Positions 10,041 to 21,985 are shown, numbered from the stretch's first letter. The stretch is 64,000 nucleotides of DNA from Venturia oleaginea (GCA_013176395.1 JABMLP010000016.1:434001-498000), one strand, 5' to 3'. Numbers and translations are program-made. The notes: generated by a model from the letters alone, not told the origin.

Positions 10041-11024
10041 TCAACCGTCCGAATCTAAAAAGTCTTTCTAGACATTTATGATGACAAGAGCTATCTTCTC
10101 GACATCGAAAATGAATTTGTTCGGTTTCGCCACATCGAAGCTCTAAATTCTTCCCGTTTGGAAACATCTGCGCAGCAATTTGCCGTTGTACAAGAATCGA
10201 TTGGAATCCCAAGCGAAGCGAGCCGGAATCGTTGCGAAGCAGTTGTATCAGTAAGAATTTAATAGGAGAAGAAGATTAAAGAGATACGGGTAGAAGCCCA
10301 GATGTGAGAAGAAAAGGAACTGCAATGCCAGCTCGTAAAACCCGCCAGCCACAGTGCCCGCTCGAGATTTGCACCTCCGTAGTTTAACTTTGCAGTCCAT
10401 TGTCCAGAGGATGTGGACCGGGAGGAATGAAAATCCCCTCGTGTACATAGTAGTCGAGAGCAAAGCATGCCCGACGGCCTGGCGCGGCCCTTCGGCGGCA
10501 CAGTCTGGGACAGATTGGCCAGGGACAGTTGCTCGATGTGCGACAGCTTGCCGGGCGTGAGGGAACGTTGAATGCAACGGCAGCGGTTATGGGACACCTC
10601 AACTCAACTCAATGACAGTGGATGAAGAATCGGTGCTGTTACCGTCAAATGTTGATGTTGAGGTACAGTTGTTGGTGATGGACGCCGTAGGCGCATCCGA
10701 TGGAGCCTTTCTCCATACTAGTGATTAGGTCCTACCTCGTAGCTTAGCAAGGTTCTTTGGTCACGCCTTTGGATCCCAACGGCTCTTCTGGCCTCTTAAC
10801 ATGTTTTGCGAGGGCAGATTTGATATTCGCAAAAGTGCAAGGTCATAATAAATGTGTCATCTAAAAGCGCTGACACAAGTGTAAGGGGAGTAGGTAACTA
10901 CAAGCGACCAACATAAGTAAACCATACAACGATGCCAAACGATGCAGTCTCAGGTATCATTCATATCCATTCATCCGCCCAGACAAGCCGCATAACGCCA
11001 GGACGCCCTCTATTGCAGCTCCAT
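10041..11024. other. Intergenic, no gene supported
   Basis: Between the isochorismatase relic and MGM1. Several overlapping short frames exist on both strands with no recognisable domain. A forward stretch at about 9990-10255 is open except for one stop and includes YDDKSYLLDIENEF. It might be a fragment of another decayed gene, but I cannot name it. Confidence 0.4.
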
Positions 11025-13793
11025 CTAAAACAGGCTCCATTTGCCACCTTTTCTGTCCCTCTCCTCACTAGCAGTCTGCGTACCCCTAGTCGAATACTTC
11101 TCGAGAGCTTGCAGAGCGCTGATCTCCTTGGAGACATGTTCGAGAAGTTCTTTGCGCTTCACGAGGTCTAGGTGTCTTCGGATCTTAGGATCTTCGCGTG
11201 CGAAGCGGTCGATGTCTGTTGAGGAGAGGCTGTGACCTAGTTTCGAATCAAGCTCGCCTGGGAATGAGCTGTAAAATTTAGACAGGAGTTCTGAGTCCAA
11301 GAATAAATCAGCGGTAGTGGTAAGTTTGTCGGCAGCTGCATCTAGGAAGACCTCCGGACAGTAGGACTTGTTCGATTTCGAAGCACATTGTCTCGACTTG
11401 ACAGCTAGGATACGCATTTTGATAATGTTGGCTCTGTCGCGGAGGAAGACAGCCTCCCGACCTAATTGGAAAAATCAGTAGACGCGGTGGCGAAATGAAC
11501 GTGTATTCTTACCTTTGCGTATTAGAGCGGAACTGAATCCAAAAGCGTCACCGACGGTATCTTTAACGCCCTCAGCCGCGATTTGGCCGCCTCTGACACG
11601 ATCGATAAAGTCCATCACATCTCGTAGTTTCCGCTTTCCACCGGCCTCGGTTTCTACGTCCTTCATAGCGCCTTCGCATACACGAAGCTCTTCTTTCAAG
11701 ACTTTGGCGATGTTTTCCCGGCCTCGTTTCCATTCATTGTCGTCAAGTTCAATGCGCCACTTGTAAGGCTTGATGCATATTTCGAGCTCATCGCTAACAT
11801 CGTATGACAAATCTTTAAGGATATTTGTTGACGCTTGAGAAATTGCTTGTCTCGTAAGTGGGTGGTCTGCAAATGGCGACTCTGCGGCAAGGCGGTCGAC
11901 ATTGACTTGCAATGCGTTGGCAACAACGCTGGTGGCGAGACGGCCAATACCCAGTCTCGTTAAATCTGAAGCAGAAGTATTGAGTTTAAGTTGCCAAACA
12001 GTATCATCTGGATCAGCTTTGGGTAGGTCGGAAACTGGATAGTCTACTAGATGAGGGACAGAAAGATCATCGACAGGCTTGTTCCAGTACCTCAGAGCGA
12101 GAATGTTGAGTACTTGCTGGTCAAGTTCGTGTTTGAGTAATTCCCGGAGCTCCTCGCCTCCAAAGCGGTCGGCCAGCTGGTGGAATGAATGTTTGAATTT
12201 GTCCCGGCTTTGAGCCAAGTAGGTTTCGGCGCTCAGAGGCCGGGAGTTGTACTGCAATTTAAACTCGTAGGTGGCCGCTTGGAGCTCGTGTTGAATGGCC
12301 TCGCTTGTGGACTTGAGACTGGCTGCCATCGTCGTCTCAAGGACATGCATCAATTTTTTTCGCAAGTTTGGGGTACCCACCAATACTCGAGAGCGCTCGC
12401 CGTACACATCTGGATGGGTAGAGAAAAAGGCATTCTCGTTCTTCACAATTGCACTGGTAATGTTGCCACTCCCGCGGTTGAACAGTCCTTGTGTCTGCTG
12501 AGGAACACGGCACACCACACCGACGTAGCCGAGGCGCAAGGCGTACTTGCGGTCGCTGAGCATCATCTGGCCTCTCTCTGCGTCGACAAGATCCATCTTT
12601 GTGATGACCCCTATGGTTCGCTCACCTCGTGGGTCAACCTTCCGGCTTGCTTGTAGTGCTGTTGAATTGGCCAAATCAACATCAGCGGCAGAGATGGCGA
12701 GAATGATGTTGGGCTGTTGAATGTACTTTTCGCAGAGTTGTGCAATTTTCTCCTTCAACTCTGTCGGTTGATCACGTCCGACCACCTGAATGTATCCGGG
12801 AAGGTCGATGAGAGACAGGTCCGGTACATTCGGGGAGTATATACGCAGTTGAATGGGATCGTCTGAAACGCACTGGGATGCCGGTACAGCCATGTTTAGA
12901 TCCGTCAAGTTCTTCTGTACGTGCGTGAAATCTGTGATCTTGCCCAGTCCGAGGGAAGGAAACTCGGCGTATTCTGCATGCGCATCTGGAGTATTGACGA
13001 GCGTCAATTCGATCGGTCTCCTGGTAACCATGTTGTTCCCCTTGGGTAAAAATTCATGGCCGACAATGGCTTCAAGAACCGAACTCTTTCCTGAAGATTG
13101 GGAGCCGATGACAACGATTGATGGAAGTGTCAATTTATCCGATTGCCCAACAGTCTGCAGCAGACTCCGTATTTGAATCATCTTCTTCGTCAACATCATC
13201 ATCTGGTCGTCCCTGGCAATCTTCTCCCCCTCCTGTGGATCGTCATTGGTCTTGGAATCGTATCCAAAAGCTGCAGCAGTGGCACCAGCTGAAGCGACAG
13301 GTCCAGCACGACTATGTTGAGGCTCTTTTGGAGGTTCTTGGCCATGATTTTCTCCGCCATTGGATCCGTCTTCCTTGCCATCCATAATATCCTTCAACCA
13401 CGGCGGCACTTCAATCTTCTCTTTTGTATTCATCCACCCCCTCTTGAACCTCGCAAATGTATCTGTTGCTCCATCGTATACGCCTTCGGCCACATTCGTA
13501 GCCCCCTCTGCGGTTCTTCCAAACAGGTCGACCACATAGGTTCCTGCAGCCGTTGCCTGGTTCTGGATATAAACCAATCCAGCGACGGTCGCACCACCAC
13601 CGACAGCTCCTAGAGTCGCAAATTTCGAGAACAGCTTCGGCAGGGCGCGCGCAAAGGAGACTGGGCGAACGGCGGGGACATTGTGGAGGGCGTTTATGCC
13701 TGCGGGCCAGGGCTGGCGTGCGATGGGGCGCACATTGTAGAGTCTCCTTCTTCCGAGGGGGGCTATGCGTGCGAAAAGCACACGTCCGCTCAT
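11025..13793 (-). CDS. MGM1: Mitochondrial inner-membrane dynamin-like GTPase Mgm1 (OPA1 family)
   Basis: Mgm1 fuses mitochondrial inner membranes and shapes cristae. The model has two exons, 13793-11513 and 11461-11025, with a 51-nt intron (gtaaga...ccaattag), giving 905 residues. I chose the second ATG (MSGRVLFARIAPLGRRR) because it opens a basic, Arg-rich mitochondrial presequence; an upstream ATG at 13871 would add 26 residues without that character. A hydrophobic segment at ~57-75 (LGAVGGGATVAGLVY) is the membrane anchor, and an Ala-rich stretch near 170-190 is where the rhomboid protease site is expected. The GTPase domain has GSQSSGKSS near 230, DLPGY and TKMDLVD. The second exon carries the helical GTPase-effector domain. 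It is divergent from the DUG3-like gene, with about 520 bp between starts. Confidence 0.95.
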
Positions 13794-14314
13794 GGCAGCA
13801 TCGGGCTTCCAGAGTATATGGTCGAGGGGCTTGTTGTGTGTGGATGGAGGATTTGCGATGTCAAAAGTCACCTCACCGAATGGTGACTTCAGAAGCTAGA
13901 AGTGGCGGCGAGCTCACGTGTTGCAATACTTCTGGTGGTGCTGGTTGACCACCACGCACCATCAGAAACTCAATCGCTCTTCATTGGCATAGTATTGACC
14001 AGCAGACGGAATTCAAGACACAACAGTGCTATTCAGCAATTGTAATCCCGCGCCATCAGCTTCTAGCCGCTGGCCGCTGGCCGCTGGCTTCACTGTTTGT
14101 CACTCTGTCGGCCACAACACGTAGCAACAAAGTATAGCGGCCTAAGGTTTTTCGTCTAGATTGAGTGCTCATTAAAGTCTTTGGTGGCACAATCGAGTTG
14201 TGACTGTGATTGCCCACTCGCTGCCAGAAGCACGCCATTGCTGCTTGGATATAACTCTACTGTTACTCGCAGTTTTACACCGCCCATCCATACACGCGTA
14301 CATTCATTTCCACA
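13794..14314. promoter_or_regulatory. Shared divergent promoter region, MGM1 / DUG3-like
   Basis: About 520 bp separates the two divergent start codons. It contains a short direct repeat (ctggccg three times near 14070) and no convincing coding region. No specific factor site is claimed. Confidence 0.5.
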
Positions 14315-15487
14315 ATGTGTAGATTTTTGGTATGTGACGCCTCTACTGGTTTCACCTCATGGCTAATGCTTTCCAGGTCTACAAAGGCAACTCCGAGATC
14401 CTTCTCTCGAACCTCATCCTCTCTCCCGCCCACAGCATCCTCACACAATCTTTCGACTCCCGGCTTCGTCTTGATCGCCGGAGACCACACAACGGCGATG
14501 GCTTTGGAGTAGGCTACTACACTTCGCCTCTTCTAGGCCCTGATCCATGCATCTTCACATCCACCATTCCAGCATGGAATTGCATAAACCTGGAGCGCCT
14601 AGCAAGCAAAACTGCAAGTAACCTCATCTTCGCCCACGTTCGGGCAACTACCGAGGGAAACCTCAGTGACCAAAACTGCCACCCATTCAGCTTTGGTCCC
14701 TTGATGTTTATGCACAATGGCGGTATTGGCGGATGGAAACACGTCAAGCGGAGACTGGCAGCGTCTCTCACTGATGAGTGGTTCATATTCGTGAAAGGAG
14801 GAACCGATAGCGAATGGGCCTTTGCCCTATTTCTAGACACCCTGGAGAAAATGGGGTATCATCCTTCTAAGATGCCTACCAAAAACGGTTTTGGACATAC
14901 GTTACTTCGGAAAGCAATGCTGGAAACAATCCGCAGAATCAATCAACTGATCGCTGACATACCGGCCGACACCTGCGCAGAAGAGGACAAAAGGAGTTTG
15001 TTGAACTTCGCAGTCACGGACGGCCACAGTGTGATTTGCACGAGATATGTGTCGTCCAGAACAGACGAGGCGGCGTCCCTCTTTTTCTCAAGCGGTACGA
15101 ACTGGACCAAAACTACTTCTTCGACCTCAGAAAAGGATGACTATAAAATGGAGCGCAGAGACAAAGGCGCAGACATTGTTCTGGTCGCCAGCGAGCCTTT
15201 GACCTTCGAAAGAGGTATGTTCTACCTGCTTTCCGCCCATTCTGCTAACCGAAGGACCAGACAATTGGGTGACAGTTCCCACAAACTCTACTTTGACAAT
15301 TCATAATCAAACGGTCATGATACATCCAATTATTGATGAGTTCTATTCCGAAAATCCGGCGCATTCGCGCTCATCGCAATTCGCTCAGACAAAAGGTCAA
15401 AGTGTGGCGAATTCGAAAAAGGAGGTTGTTATCGGAGGCATTACGAGTGGAAGTATCACGCCCAATCTCCAACTGCCAATCAGGTGA
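14315..15487 (+). CDS. DUG3: Class II glutamine amidotransferase, Dug3-like
   Basis: Dug3 is the amidotransferase-fold subunit of the cytosolic Dug2/Dug3 complex that degrades glutathione. Exons 14315-14329, 14377-15214 and 15261-15487 give 359 residues. The first exon encodes only MCRFL; splicing a 47-nt intron joins it to VYKGN, restoring the family N-terminus with the catalytic Cys at position 2 exposed after Met removal. Visible motifs are GDGFGVGYY, FAHVRA, HPFSFG plus MHNGGIGGW, and GGTDSEWAF. The third exon ends with a Ser-rich tail. The assignment to Dug3 rather than another class II amidotransferase rests on overall resemblance. A pogo-type element sits 107 bp past the stop. Confidence 0.88.
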
Positions 15488-15594
15488 TCGGAATTAGACT
15501 ATAGACGCTTGAGTGTCAAAGCAGTTGGCGCCAAAGCGGTGCAACTGTGGGGATTGTGTCTGAGCGAAACCGTTGATTTTGGTAGCATCCAGTA

Positions 15595-16700
15595 ACGTAC
15601 CTCACAAGCGAGTGGCCACCCAAGCGAGTGGGCCACCTCACAAACGTAAACCGCCTTCGTAAAAATACTACGCAACCCTACAACAATTTATAGTATTAAA
15701 TAGAATAGAACAATATTATTTAGAAGCTTCGCTATCATCTATATTCTCTATTTCTACCTCATAAGTGCGGGAATTATGCCCAGTCTCGCCGCAACGGCCG
15801 CAGTGCCTCTCTCCACGTACCCTCTTCGCAGGCTTCTCACCATCGTTACGATTACCGCCCTCCCTTGTAGTAACTAAGTCAGTTACTTCACCAGCTGTCA
15901 AGGTCTGCTCAGTCCGTATATATCTATTTTTACGACTCTTACGCTTTGTAACTGCCTCAATTGCGTCTCGAAGGCGCGCTGTTTCTTCGCGCATCAACAC
16001 CATTTCATGTGCTATCTGCTGCGCGCCTTTACTCGACTGCCTGATCTGCTTATCAATAGAACTTGCAGAGGATCCTGGGCCTGTAACGACTAGCTGAGAC
16101 GATATCTTGCCTATTAAGAAGCCAGATTCATCAAAATTGTAGGTATTCTCGTCTATGATACCGTACTCTGCCTTTATCCTCTGAACTAGTGTGAACCAGG
16201 GTATAATAACCGCCGGGTCTTCGCAGGCAGCTCGCTGGCGATCGTATGGACGGCTCCATCGGGTGGTAAGCTCTGGCGTACGCTTTACCAAGTTGTTAAC
16301 CCAGTTCCTGCCAACAGGCTTCCCACCCCGCTCTCTTAGTAGTTTATTAGCCATATCTTGTACGTAGGCCTTCGACGGCGGTAGGCCGCGTAAGCTTTCG
16401 TTAAGAATACGCTCTATAACCACCTCCTCTTCTAGCTTTGTCAATCGCTTCGAGTTCGGCTCGCATTCGCGTCGAGGGCGCTGTCCGGCGCGTCGGCGTT
16501 GTACTGTTGTTCGAGGTACGCTATATATTACTGCAGCGCGTCTTTCGCTTTGGATTTGCTTTAAGTTGATATCTGAGAGAGCAAGGAATATATCTCCTTC
16601 TTTATAGGTCTTCTGCTTTTCGTGTTGTTGAGGCATTACGCGACGTTGTTACGAAGGCGGTTTACGTTTGTGAGGTGGCCCACTCGCTTGTGAAGTACGT
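15595..16700 (-). mobile_element. Fot1/pogo-type DNA transposon, internally deleted (copy 2, inverted)
   Basis: This is a second copy of the element at 2947-4053, in the opposite orientation and about 11.5 kb away. It is flanked by TA at 15593-15594 and 16701-16702. The same terminal repeats are present, and the left end (the element's 3' end) again carries the duplicated subterminal unit. Small differences (for example gtggccacccaagcgagtggg here) show the copies are not a mis-assembled duplicate. Confidence 0.9.
15716..16636 (-). CDS. Fot1/pogo transposase derivative lacking most of the DDE domain (copy 2)
   Basis: This 306-residue frame differs from the copy at 3011-3931 at only three residues (Ile to Thr near 10, Lys to Glu near 75, Lys to Thr near 117). 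It has the same psq-type and CENP-B-type DNA-binding region, the same in-frame excision of most of the DDE domain after NFDESGFLIGK, and the same knuckle with Tyr for its last Cys. Two intact frames with no stops are consistent with very recent copying or with selection for the shortened product. Confidence 0.85.
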   Translation of the reverse strand: MPQQHEKQKTYKEGDIFLALSDINLKQIQSERRAAVIYSVPRTTVQRRRAGQRPRRECEPNSKRLTKLEEEVVIERILNESLRGLPPSKAYVQDMANKLLRERGGKPVGRNWVNNLVKRTPELTTRWSRPYDRQRAACEDPAVIIPWFTLVQRIKAEYGIIDENTYNFDESGFLIGKISSQLVVTGPGSSASSIDKQIRQSSKGAQQIAHEMVLMREETARLRDAIEAVTKRKSRKNRYIRTEQTLTAGEVTDLVTTREGGNRNDGEKPAKRVRGERHCGRCGETGHNSRTYEVEIENIDDSEASK

Positions 16701-17426
16701 TATACCATAACTTTAAACACCAGCTTTTTCCAAGGGGGGAAAAAAAGGAAATAGTACCGCTTACCCCCATTTACTTTCGATCGGGTTTAATGATCTTGTG
16801 TCCGGATTTTTGATGCACATATATAACGGTCTGAAGAAAAATACGGCTTTCGGAAAGGAATTGGGCAATGGTGATTAAACTTTTAGATTCGTGACCGGGT
16901 TCTATCCACTGCTTATAGGATTCAGGAACGGTGGGTTCGTTCAACGGTAGTGTATCCTTCCCTGCTAAAGAATCTGAATGTGGCGCGGAGAAAGTTGATT
17001 GAGTCGTTATGAGATCTTGGATGTGAAGGGGGCTGATTCTCCGTGCTGACTAGTTTAGGATGTTCCGGCAGAGTCTGGGAATGTGTATGTTGGGAAGCTT
17101 GTTTTTGATGGAATTGGCACGCTGCTTTCTCTGTCAATCTTTGTGAACTTGGCACATACTTTTTTTTCAATGAGATGGAATGTAATAATTTGTAACTGGT
17201 TTAGATTTGCTCGAGATTGATCTAATGTCCATTCTCGATCGGATACGATGGAGTGGGCTGTAGCCTCCGGCTGAACACTGAATGATGCATGGCAAATGGC
17301 CGAATCGGATACAACTAGTTCTTTCTTCCTTCGACATGCATTTGTACAATGGAACCTGGAAATAAATGGGCAGTGCGTAGTAGACGACCGACGAAATGGA
17401 TCTGACCTTTCTCGAGAAAGCGTATG
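16701..17426. other. Intergenic, no gene seen
   Basis: About 725 bp between the pogo copy and the eIF5A-like gene. Short frames only, none recognisable. It includes the 3' flank of the eIF5A-like gene. Confidence 0.5.
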
Positions 17427-17955
17427 TCATGATTGCACTACTGTGCGACCTGCAGCAGAGACAAGGGTCGCAATGACTCCACCTTGGGGATAAACAATCA
17501 GCATATTGTATGGTCAGCTCTCACTTTCCCACCGTACTCACTTGTAACGTTTGACATCTTGTGATATGATAGCATACACCAAATATCCTGTGCAAGAGCT
17601 TGACTCACAGCAAGGGCTTTTGTCCCGTCCACAAATGTGATAACCAAGGTTTCCACCGAGGACTCTTTCTATGGGGAAAACAGTTAGTAAGGTCGTTTCA
17701 GCGTATCGGGATACATGTATGCATACATACCACTTGCATATCCTTGTACTTGACATCCACCATTGTCACCGTGTCGCTGGGACGAAATGCTTGACTGAGC
17801 TCTTTGCCATCTATGACATCGCATCCCTTGAAAGTGTATTCGGCCCTGCCTACTTGGTGATCTGGACGTACAACACTCTCGACTAAAACAGGACACGATT
17901 CGATCATGATATGGTCGCCAACTGCAATATCTCTGGCGTGCTTGTAGCTCGTCAT
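17427..17955 (-). CDS. Small eIF5A/Hex1-related protein without the hypusine lysine
   Basis: Exons 17955-17731, 17668-17542 and 17482-17427 sum to 408 nt (135 residues). Introns of 62 and 59 nt have normal ends (gtatgt...cccatag; gtgagt...cccaag). The N-terminal half resembles the SH3-like domain of eIF5A (AVGDHIMIESCPVLVESV, FKGCDVIDGKELSQAF). The C-terminal half resembles its OB-like domain (VETLVITFVDGTKALAV, IATLVSAAGR). In eIF5A the intervening loop carries the Lys that becomes hypusine, within TGKHGHAK; here that loop reads VVRPDHQVGRAEY with no Lys. In fungi the known eIF5A-derived protein is the Woronin-body protein Hex1. This product is shorter and lacks Hex1's His-rich N-terminus, so it is a distinct paralogue. 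Family call moderate, function unknown. Confidence 0.6.
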
Positions 17956-18241
17956 TTTCGTAGGGTTTAGTAATGTCCTAGGGATGCAAAACTAAAAGTT
18001 TGTCGGGTTGATCTGGCGTTAAATAGGCTGCCAATGAATGCATTTACTCGATTCAGTTGGCAGTGTGGAAGCGAGGTAGGAGTACTGCTGCTATCAGCTC
18101 CATCGGCGGTTCTCGATTGGCAGCGTTGAGGAAGCTTCAAAGAAGTCGATGGCCATGATTGACGGGAGGGTTAGGGTAACCGTCGATCGAACCTATGGCT
18201 GTTGATCAAGTCTGGACTATGGCCCGTTATCTGTCAGGCGG

Positions 18242-18900
18242 ATGGTGATGCCTTGCGCCACTCGGCCAACGCATCGATATGGATCCAAGGAGATTTCGGC
18301 TCGCTGCCGGCATCGACGTATACAGCACACACGGAATGGTGCACGATATACTAACATGCGTATTCCGTGCACGCCCGCCTCGCTTAGCCAAGCTCACACC
18401 CATCACCTGCACAACCTATACGCGCAATCGCCACTCTACGAGAGTTCCTCTAAAGACCCTCTGTACTACAATGACCCGCTACCTCGCTCTACACGGGAGC
18501 ACTGGATGCATCTGGCCAACACCGAAGTCCTCTACGCTCACACACCATGTCCCTTCATGGCCTTCGGTACTGCTATCGTCAACCACACCCTCTCCCCTTC
18601 CTCGATCCCACCCACCCTGGTGAACTCATCTGTACTGGGCTGAACCACAACAACAACACCTCCTATCATATCCTAGATGGCGATGCCAAATTAGTCGAGA
18701 TGGGCTGGCCGCAGATACGCGTAGAAAGTAGAAGAATCTTTGAAGGCAGTTGGCATCTCAGACGTACAAGGACGGCTTGGGTTGGGAGTGTATTGAGTAA
18801 CGAGACCGACAAGGTTTACGATTGGCAGTTTCAACCAGACGTGGAGTGTCCCAGAGGATGTGCTCGTAAAGAGGCGGGACAGCGGTGTTCGGCTTCGTAA
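18242..18900 (+). pseudogene. Cytidine/deoxycytidylate-deaminase-like relic lacking its catalytic core
   Basis: Two overlapping frames together resemble the fungal deaminase-like family. The first (to 18643) has STREHWMHLANTEVLY and TPCPFMAFGTAIVNHT. The second (18547-18900, shifted by -1) has HPGELICTGLNHNNNTS, then immediately LVEMGWPQIRVESRRIF, RTAWVGSVLSNETD, DWQFQPDVECPRGC. In intact relatives a zinc-binding region with HGE and PCPMC motifs lies between the LNHNN and MGWPQI blocks. Here it is gone. A frameshift plus loss of the active site marks it as a pseudogene. The 5' start is not defined. Confidence 0.65.
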
Positions 18901-20344
18901 AGAAATCTTCGCCCATACAGTTCAGCTACGAACTCGCCCGAGACATCTGCAAGCGTCATAGGGCCGTCGCTGTCCCTTAGACCTCACTCAGAAACGGGTC
19001 CTTGTCCCGCTGATACGAGATGCACCAATCCTAAGTTCAGGCATGATTGCTTCAATAATATTGACATGCCCCCAAACTGCAGCTTCACGGTGCACGAAAT
19101 TCCAACCGAAAAAGTCATGACAACACAATTCACCTCATTCGCCGGCAACAAACGCCCCATCGTTCCGACACCGCTCTAACCGCCTCCTTCAACGACATCC
19201 CTATTATTCCCTCTAATCATCCAAATCAGAAGCGATAGCAAAACTCCACCACGAGTTGGATTGTTCTCTGTCGAAGATCATGATGTCCGCAGGCAAAGAT
19301 AGATAAAACATTCGAAATAGTAAAATCATTCTTCGCTCAATCACAAGAGATCAAAAACGAAATCGATTAAAAGAAAAGTAAGATATTGCGAGGATAAGAA
19401 GCACGTGCGGAAGTGAGAACAGATAAAACGAAAAGGCCGGATTCGATCCTTCCCTCCCCATCTCAAACGGTAGGAACGTCACGGTCATTAACACCCTCTT
19501 CCCAAAACAGAATACAAACAAACCGCAATCCCAGAACCAAACATCTAGCCCTCCATCCCAAATTTCAAGATGTCCTATCAAAATACTTTTCTATAGCGCC
19601 CTCCTAACACTGGCCTGGCAACTAATGTGTCTCTTCACACAAGTGCCAGACTTACAACCCACCCATTTCAACCCCCTGGTCTCCCGCCCGCCGCCACGGA
19701 CCGCCGAATCCACTACTAACCCATGTCCCCCAAACGACATCCATCCTTTCCTCCGACCCCGTCCTGCTTTACAAATCCTCGATTCAGCGCGCGGATGGAT
19801 CCAAATTCCCCTTATCGGGAGTTTTATAGTTAAGATAGGGGATATGCTGACGAAATAGACGAATGATGGGTTTATCATACGGTGTTACAGGGTTTGGAAT
19901 GGTAGTGGAGAAAAGGAATGGTGTCCCGTTTTTTATATGGGGGTGAACTATGATGCTGCGATTGAGACGATGGAGGGGAGATATGAGAGGGGAGGGGAGG
20001 GGAAGTTGAGGCTGTCTTAGTTTTAATCCATGTGTGATTGAGACAAAGGGTAAGAGCATTGTTTGAACGGATATCGACACCGACTAGTTCCTTTGAGGGC
20101 GTGCAGTGGTCATACCACCAAGTCTGTATCAAGTCAACGTGGGTGTTTATACACATCAAACTCCCGAAAGGCCTTAATCTTACCATCATCACGATTGAAA
20201 ACGGTAATAAAAGTCTCCATCCACAAACCCACGAGAAAATTTCCAGGCGCTTGAATAAACCCGCAAACTCCCAAACAAAGTGACCCTCCCCAAACACCCT
20301 CCCCATCCATATCTCCAACCCCCCAGTCGCAAACCCACGAAAAA
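18901..20344. other. Long intergenic region, no gene supported
   Basis: About 1.4 kb. Several overlapping frames near 19350-20350 on both strands are compositionally biased and match nothing I know. A reverse-strand stretch around 20200 reads FLVGLWMETFITVFNRDDGK, protein-like but isolated, so it may be a decayed fragment. Confidence 0.4.
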
Positions 20345-21165
20345 TCAAGTCTTCAAAACAAATCTCTCCCTACCCCACCCAGACCATTTCTCCATCCTCC
20401 ACGCCATGATCCGCAACAAATACGCATCAATATCCGCATCCGGATGCGGTTTATGGAAAATGATCCTACCCTCATTATTATCCTCGAAAGAGACAGCTGA
20501 ACCGCCCGCGTCGCGCGCTACGAACCCGGTGGCGGCCATGGTGCGCACAAAGGTTGGCCAATCGGTTCCTTTAGTTTTCTCCTCTGCGTTGGCGGGATAC
20601 ATGAGACGGAGGTTTTGTAGAGAGCGTTTTGATATGGGGTTGGTTTTTTGGTGTGGCTGGGTTTCGGGAGGTGCGGCGATGGCTTTGGGGGCTTCTGGTG
20701 GATTTGGTCCGGTGGGTCGGGTTTTGGTTTTTGGTTTTTGGTTTTTGGGGTTGAGGGGGTGGTACTGTAAGACAGACAGACGGTTAGCAAGGTCTGTTGT
20801 TGATTTTTTTTTAAAAATCAATTTGGTGTGATGTTGGTTTTAGAGCTGCTCATGGAATGTTTGAGATTGAGAAAGTCCTGGCGATGTCGAATTTCGACAC
20901 CTTTGGGAACTTGTCGATATCAATACCGAATCAAACTTTGTGTATCTAGAATAGTGGCATATGAGAGGGAAGATGGTTGGTTGACGTACCTGCTGTTCTT
21001 GGTCTCGGTGTGGCTCATGCCCCATTCCGTCTGTAGCTCAACTCGTTGAAAAACAGGCTTTTGGAGTTCCAACAGCCGACTTTCCTCGCGCTTAACTTCA
21101 TTGAGGTATTTGGGTGCGAGGTTCGCCGAGATGACCTCAGCGAGGGACGCAATCTCTACAGACAT
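20345..21165 (-). CDS. Fungal protein of the FHxPHP (HicA-like) type, 2 exons
   Basis: The 3' exon ends in a conserved fungal module: PISKRSLQNLRLMYP, GTDWPTFVRTMAATGF, GGSAVSFED, IIFHKPHPDADID, WGRERF. This module is widespread in filamentous ascomycetes and has been likened to HicA-type folds; its function is not established. A 5' exon from ATG 21165 (MSVEIASLAEVISANLAPKY) ends at a good donor near 20989. The obvious acceptor (ctgtctgtcttacag near 20765) rejoins in the wrong phase for the module, so either a different splice is used or a 1-nt slip occurred in the nearby A and CCAAAAA runs. The exon join is therefore uncertain. Confidence 0.5.
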
Positions 21166-21985
21166 GATTGTTAATTGAGTCCATTTCTTCCTCAGCTTCC
21201 ACAGAACATAATTGTGCCGCACATCCTGAGAACCTATAGCGCAACATCGATATCGATATAATTTCAGAATTGCATTCCCAGAATTTATCAATAGCGAAGT
21301 AGAGCTTCGTGCTAGGTTCTCAGAGGGGTCGTACGATTGGAAGTGAAATCGATAAACTTACCTGCAGCGGTAAATCGAGTACCCTGGAAGAAGGCTGTCG
21401 CCGTCTTTCTCGTCTCGCCTTAGCTATTCATCTTCTCGTACAGCTTATTGCCCATCCTGTAGAACGATTCTAAGCGTTGAGCTGGGTTATGACTCCTTTG
21501 TGTCTACATATTACGTATCGATAACGAGTATTGGGTGTTGAAAGTTCAGTGCTGATCGTTCAGAGTGTGGACCTGTGTTTGTCGAAGTTTGGATCGCCGA
21601 CCAGTGGTTGTCTACCCGGCCTAAAGGTGCTGCAATCAGCCGAAGGATGTATACAGATAGTAAATATGCACCATTGCCTCATCACAGTTCCTCACTTGCA
21701 TTGTTCTGGCTCACTCTTCACTATTGATGACCAGCCTCCCCAACGTGTCCTGTTCTGTTCAAAAGCGCTATGACACGTCAGATTTTGGTACACAACAAGT
21801 AATTCGAAGTATTCATGGATGACAATCGAACAGATTTGGTCCCAAGACTAATGGATGGCGCCAATTCCCTTTAATACTCGTTGAAGGGTTCAAGTCGTGG
21901 GTCTTGGCTGTACTTACGATCATGTTCTGTCATCAATCGACCTCCCAGGCTTACCTTCTTTGCCTTTCATTTAGCGCTTACCGAT
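21166..21985. other. Intergenic, no gene seen
   Basis: About 800 bp, with only short frames lacking family resemblance. Confidence 0.45.

Noticed and set aside
9985..10255. Forward protein-like stretch considered as a BTB-domain remnant
   Set aside because: Similarity is too weak, it contains a stop, and the same DNA partly overlaps the reverse-strand isochorismatase relic.
13794..13871. Upstream ATG of MGM1 as the start
   Set aside because: The 26 extra residues are acidic and polar and would bury the basic mitochondrial presequence; the downstream ATG fits import better.
19351..20348. Long overlapping frames on both strands as genes
   Set aside because: Biased composition, no conserved motif, no consistent introns or plausible starts.
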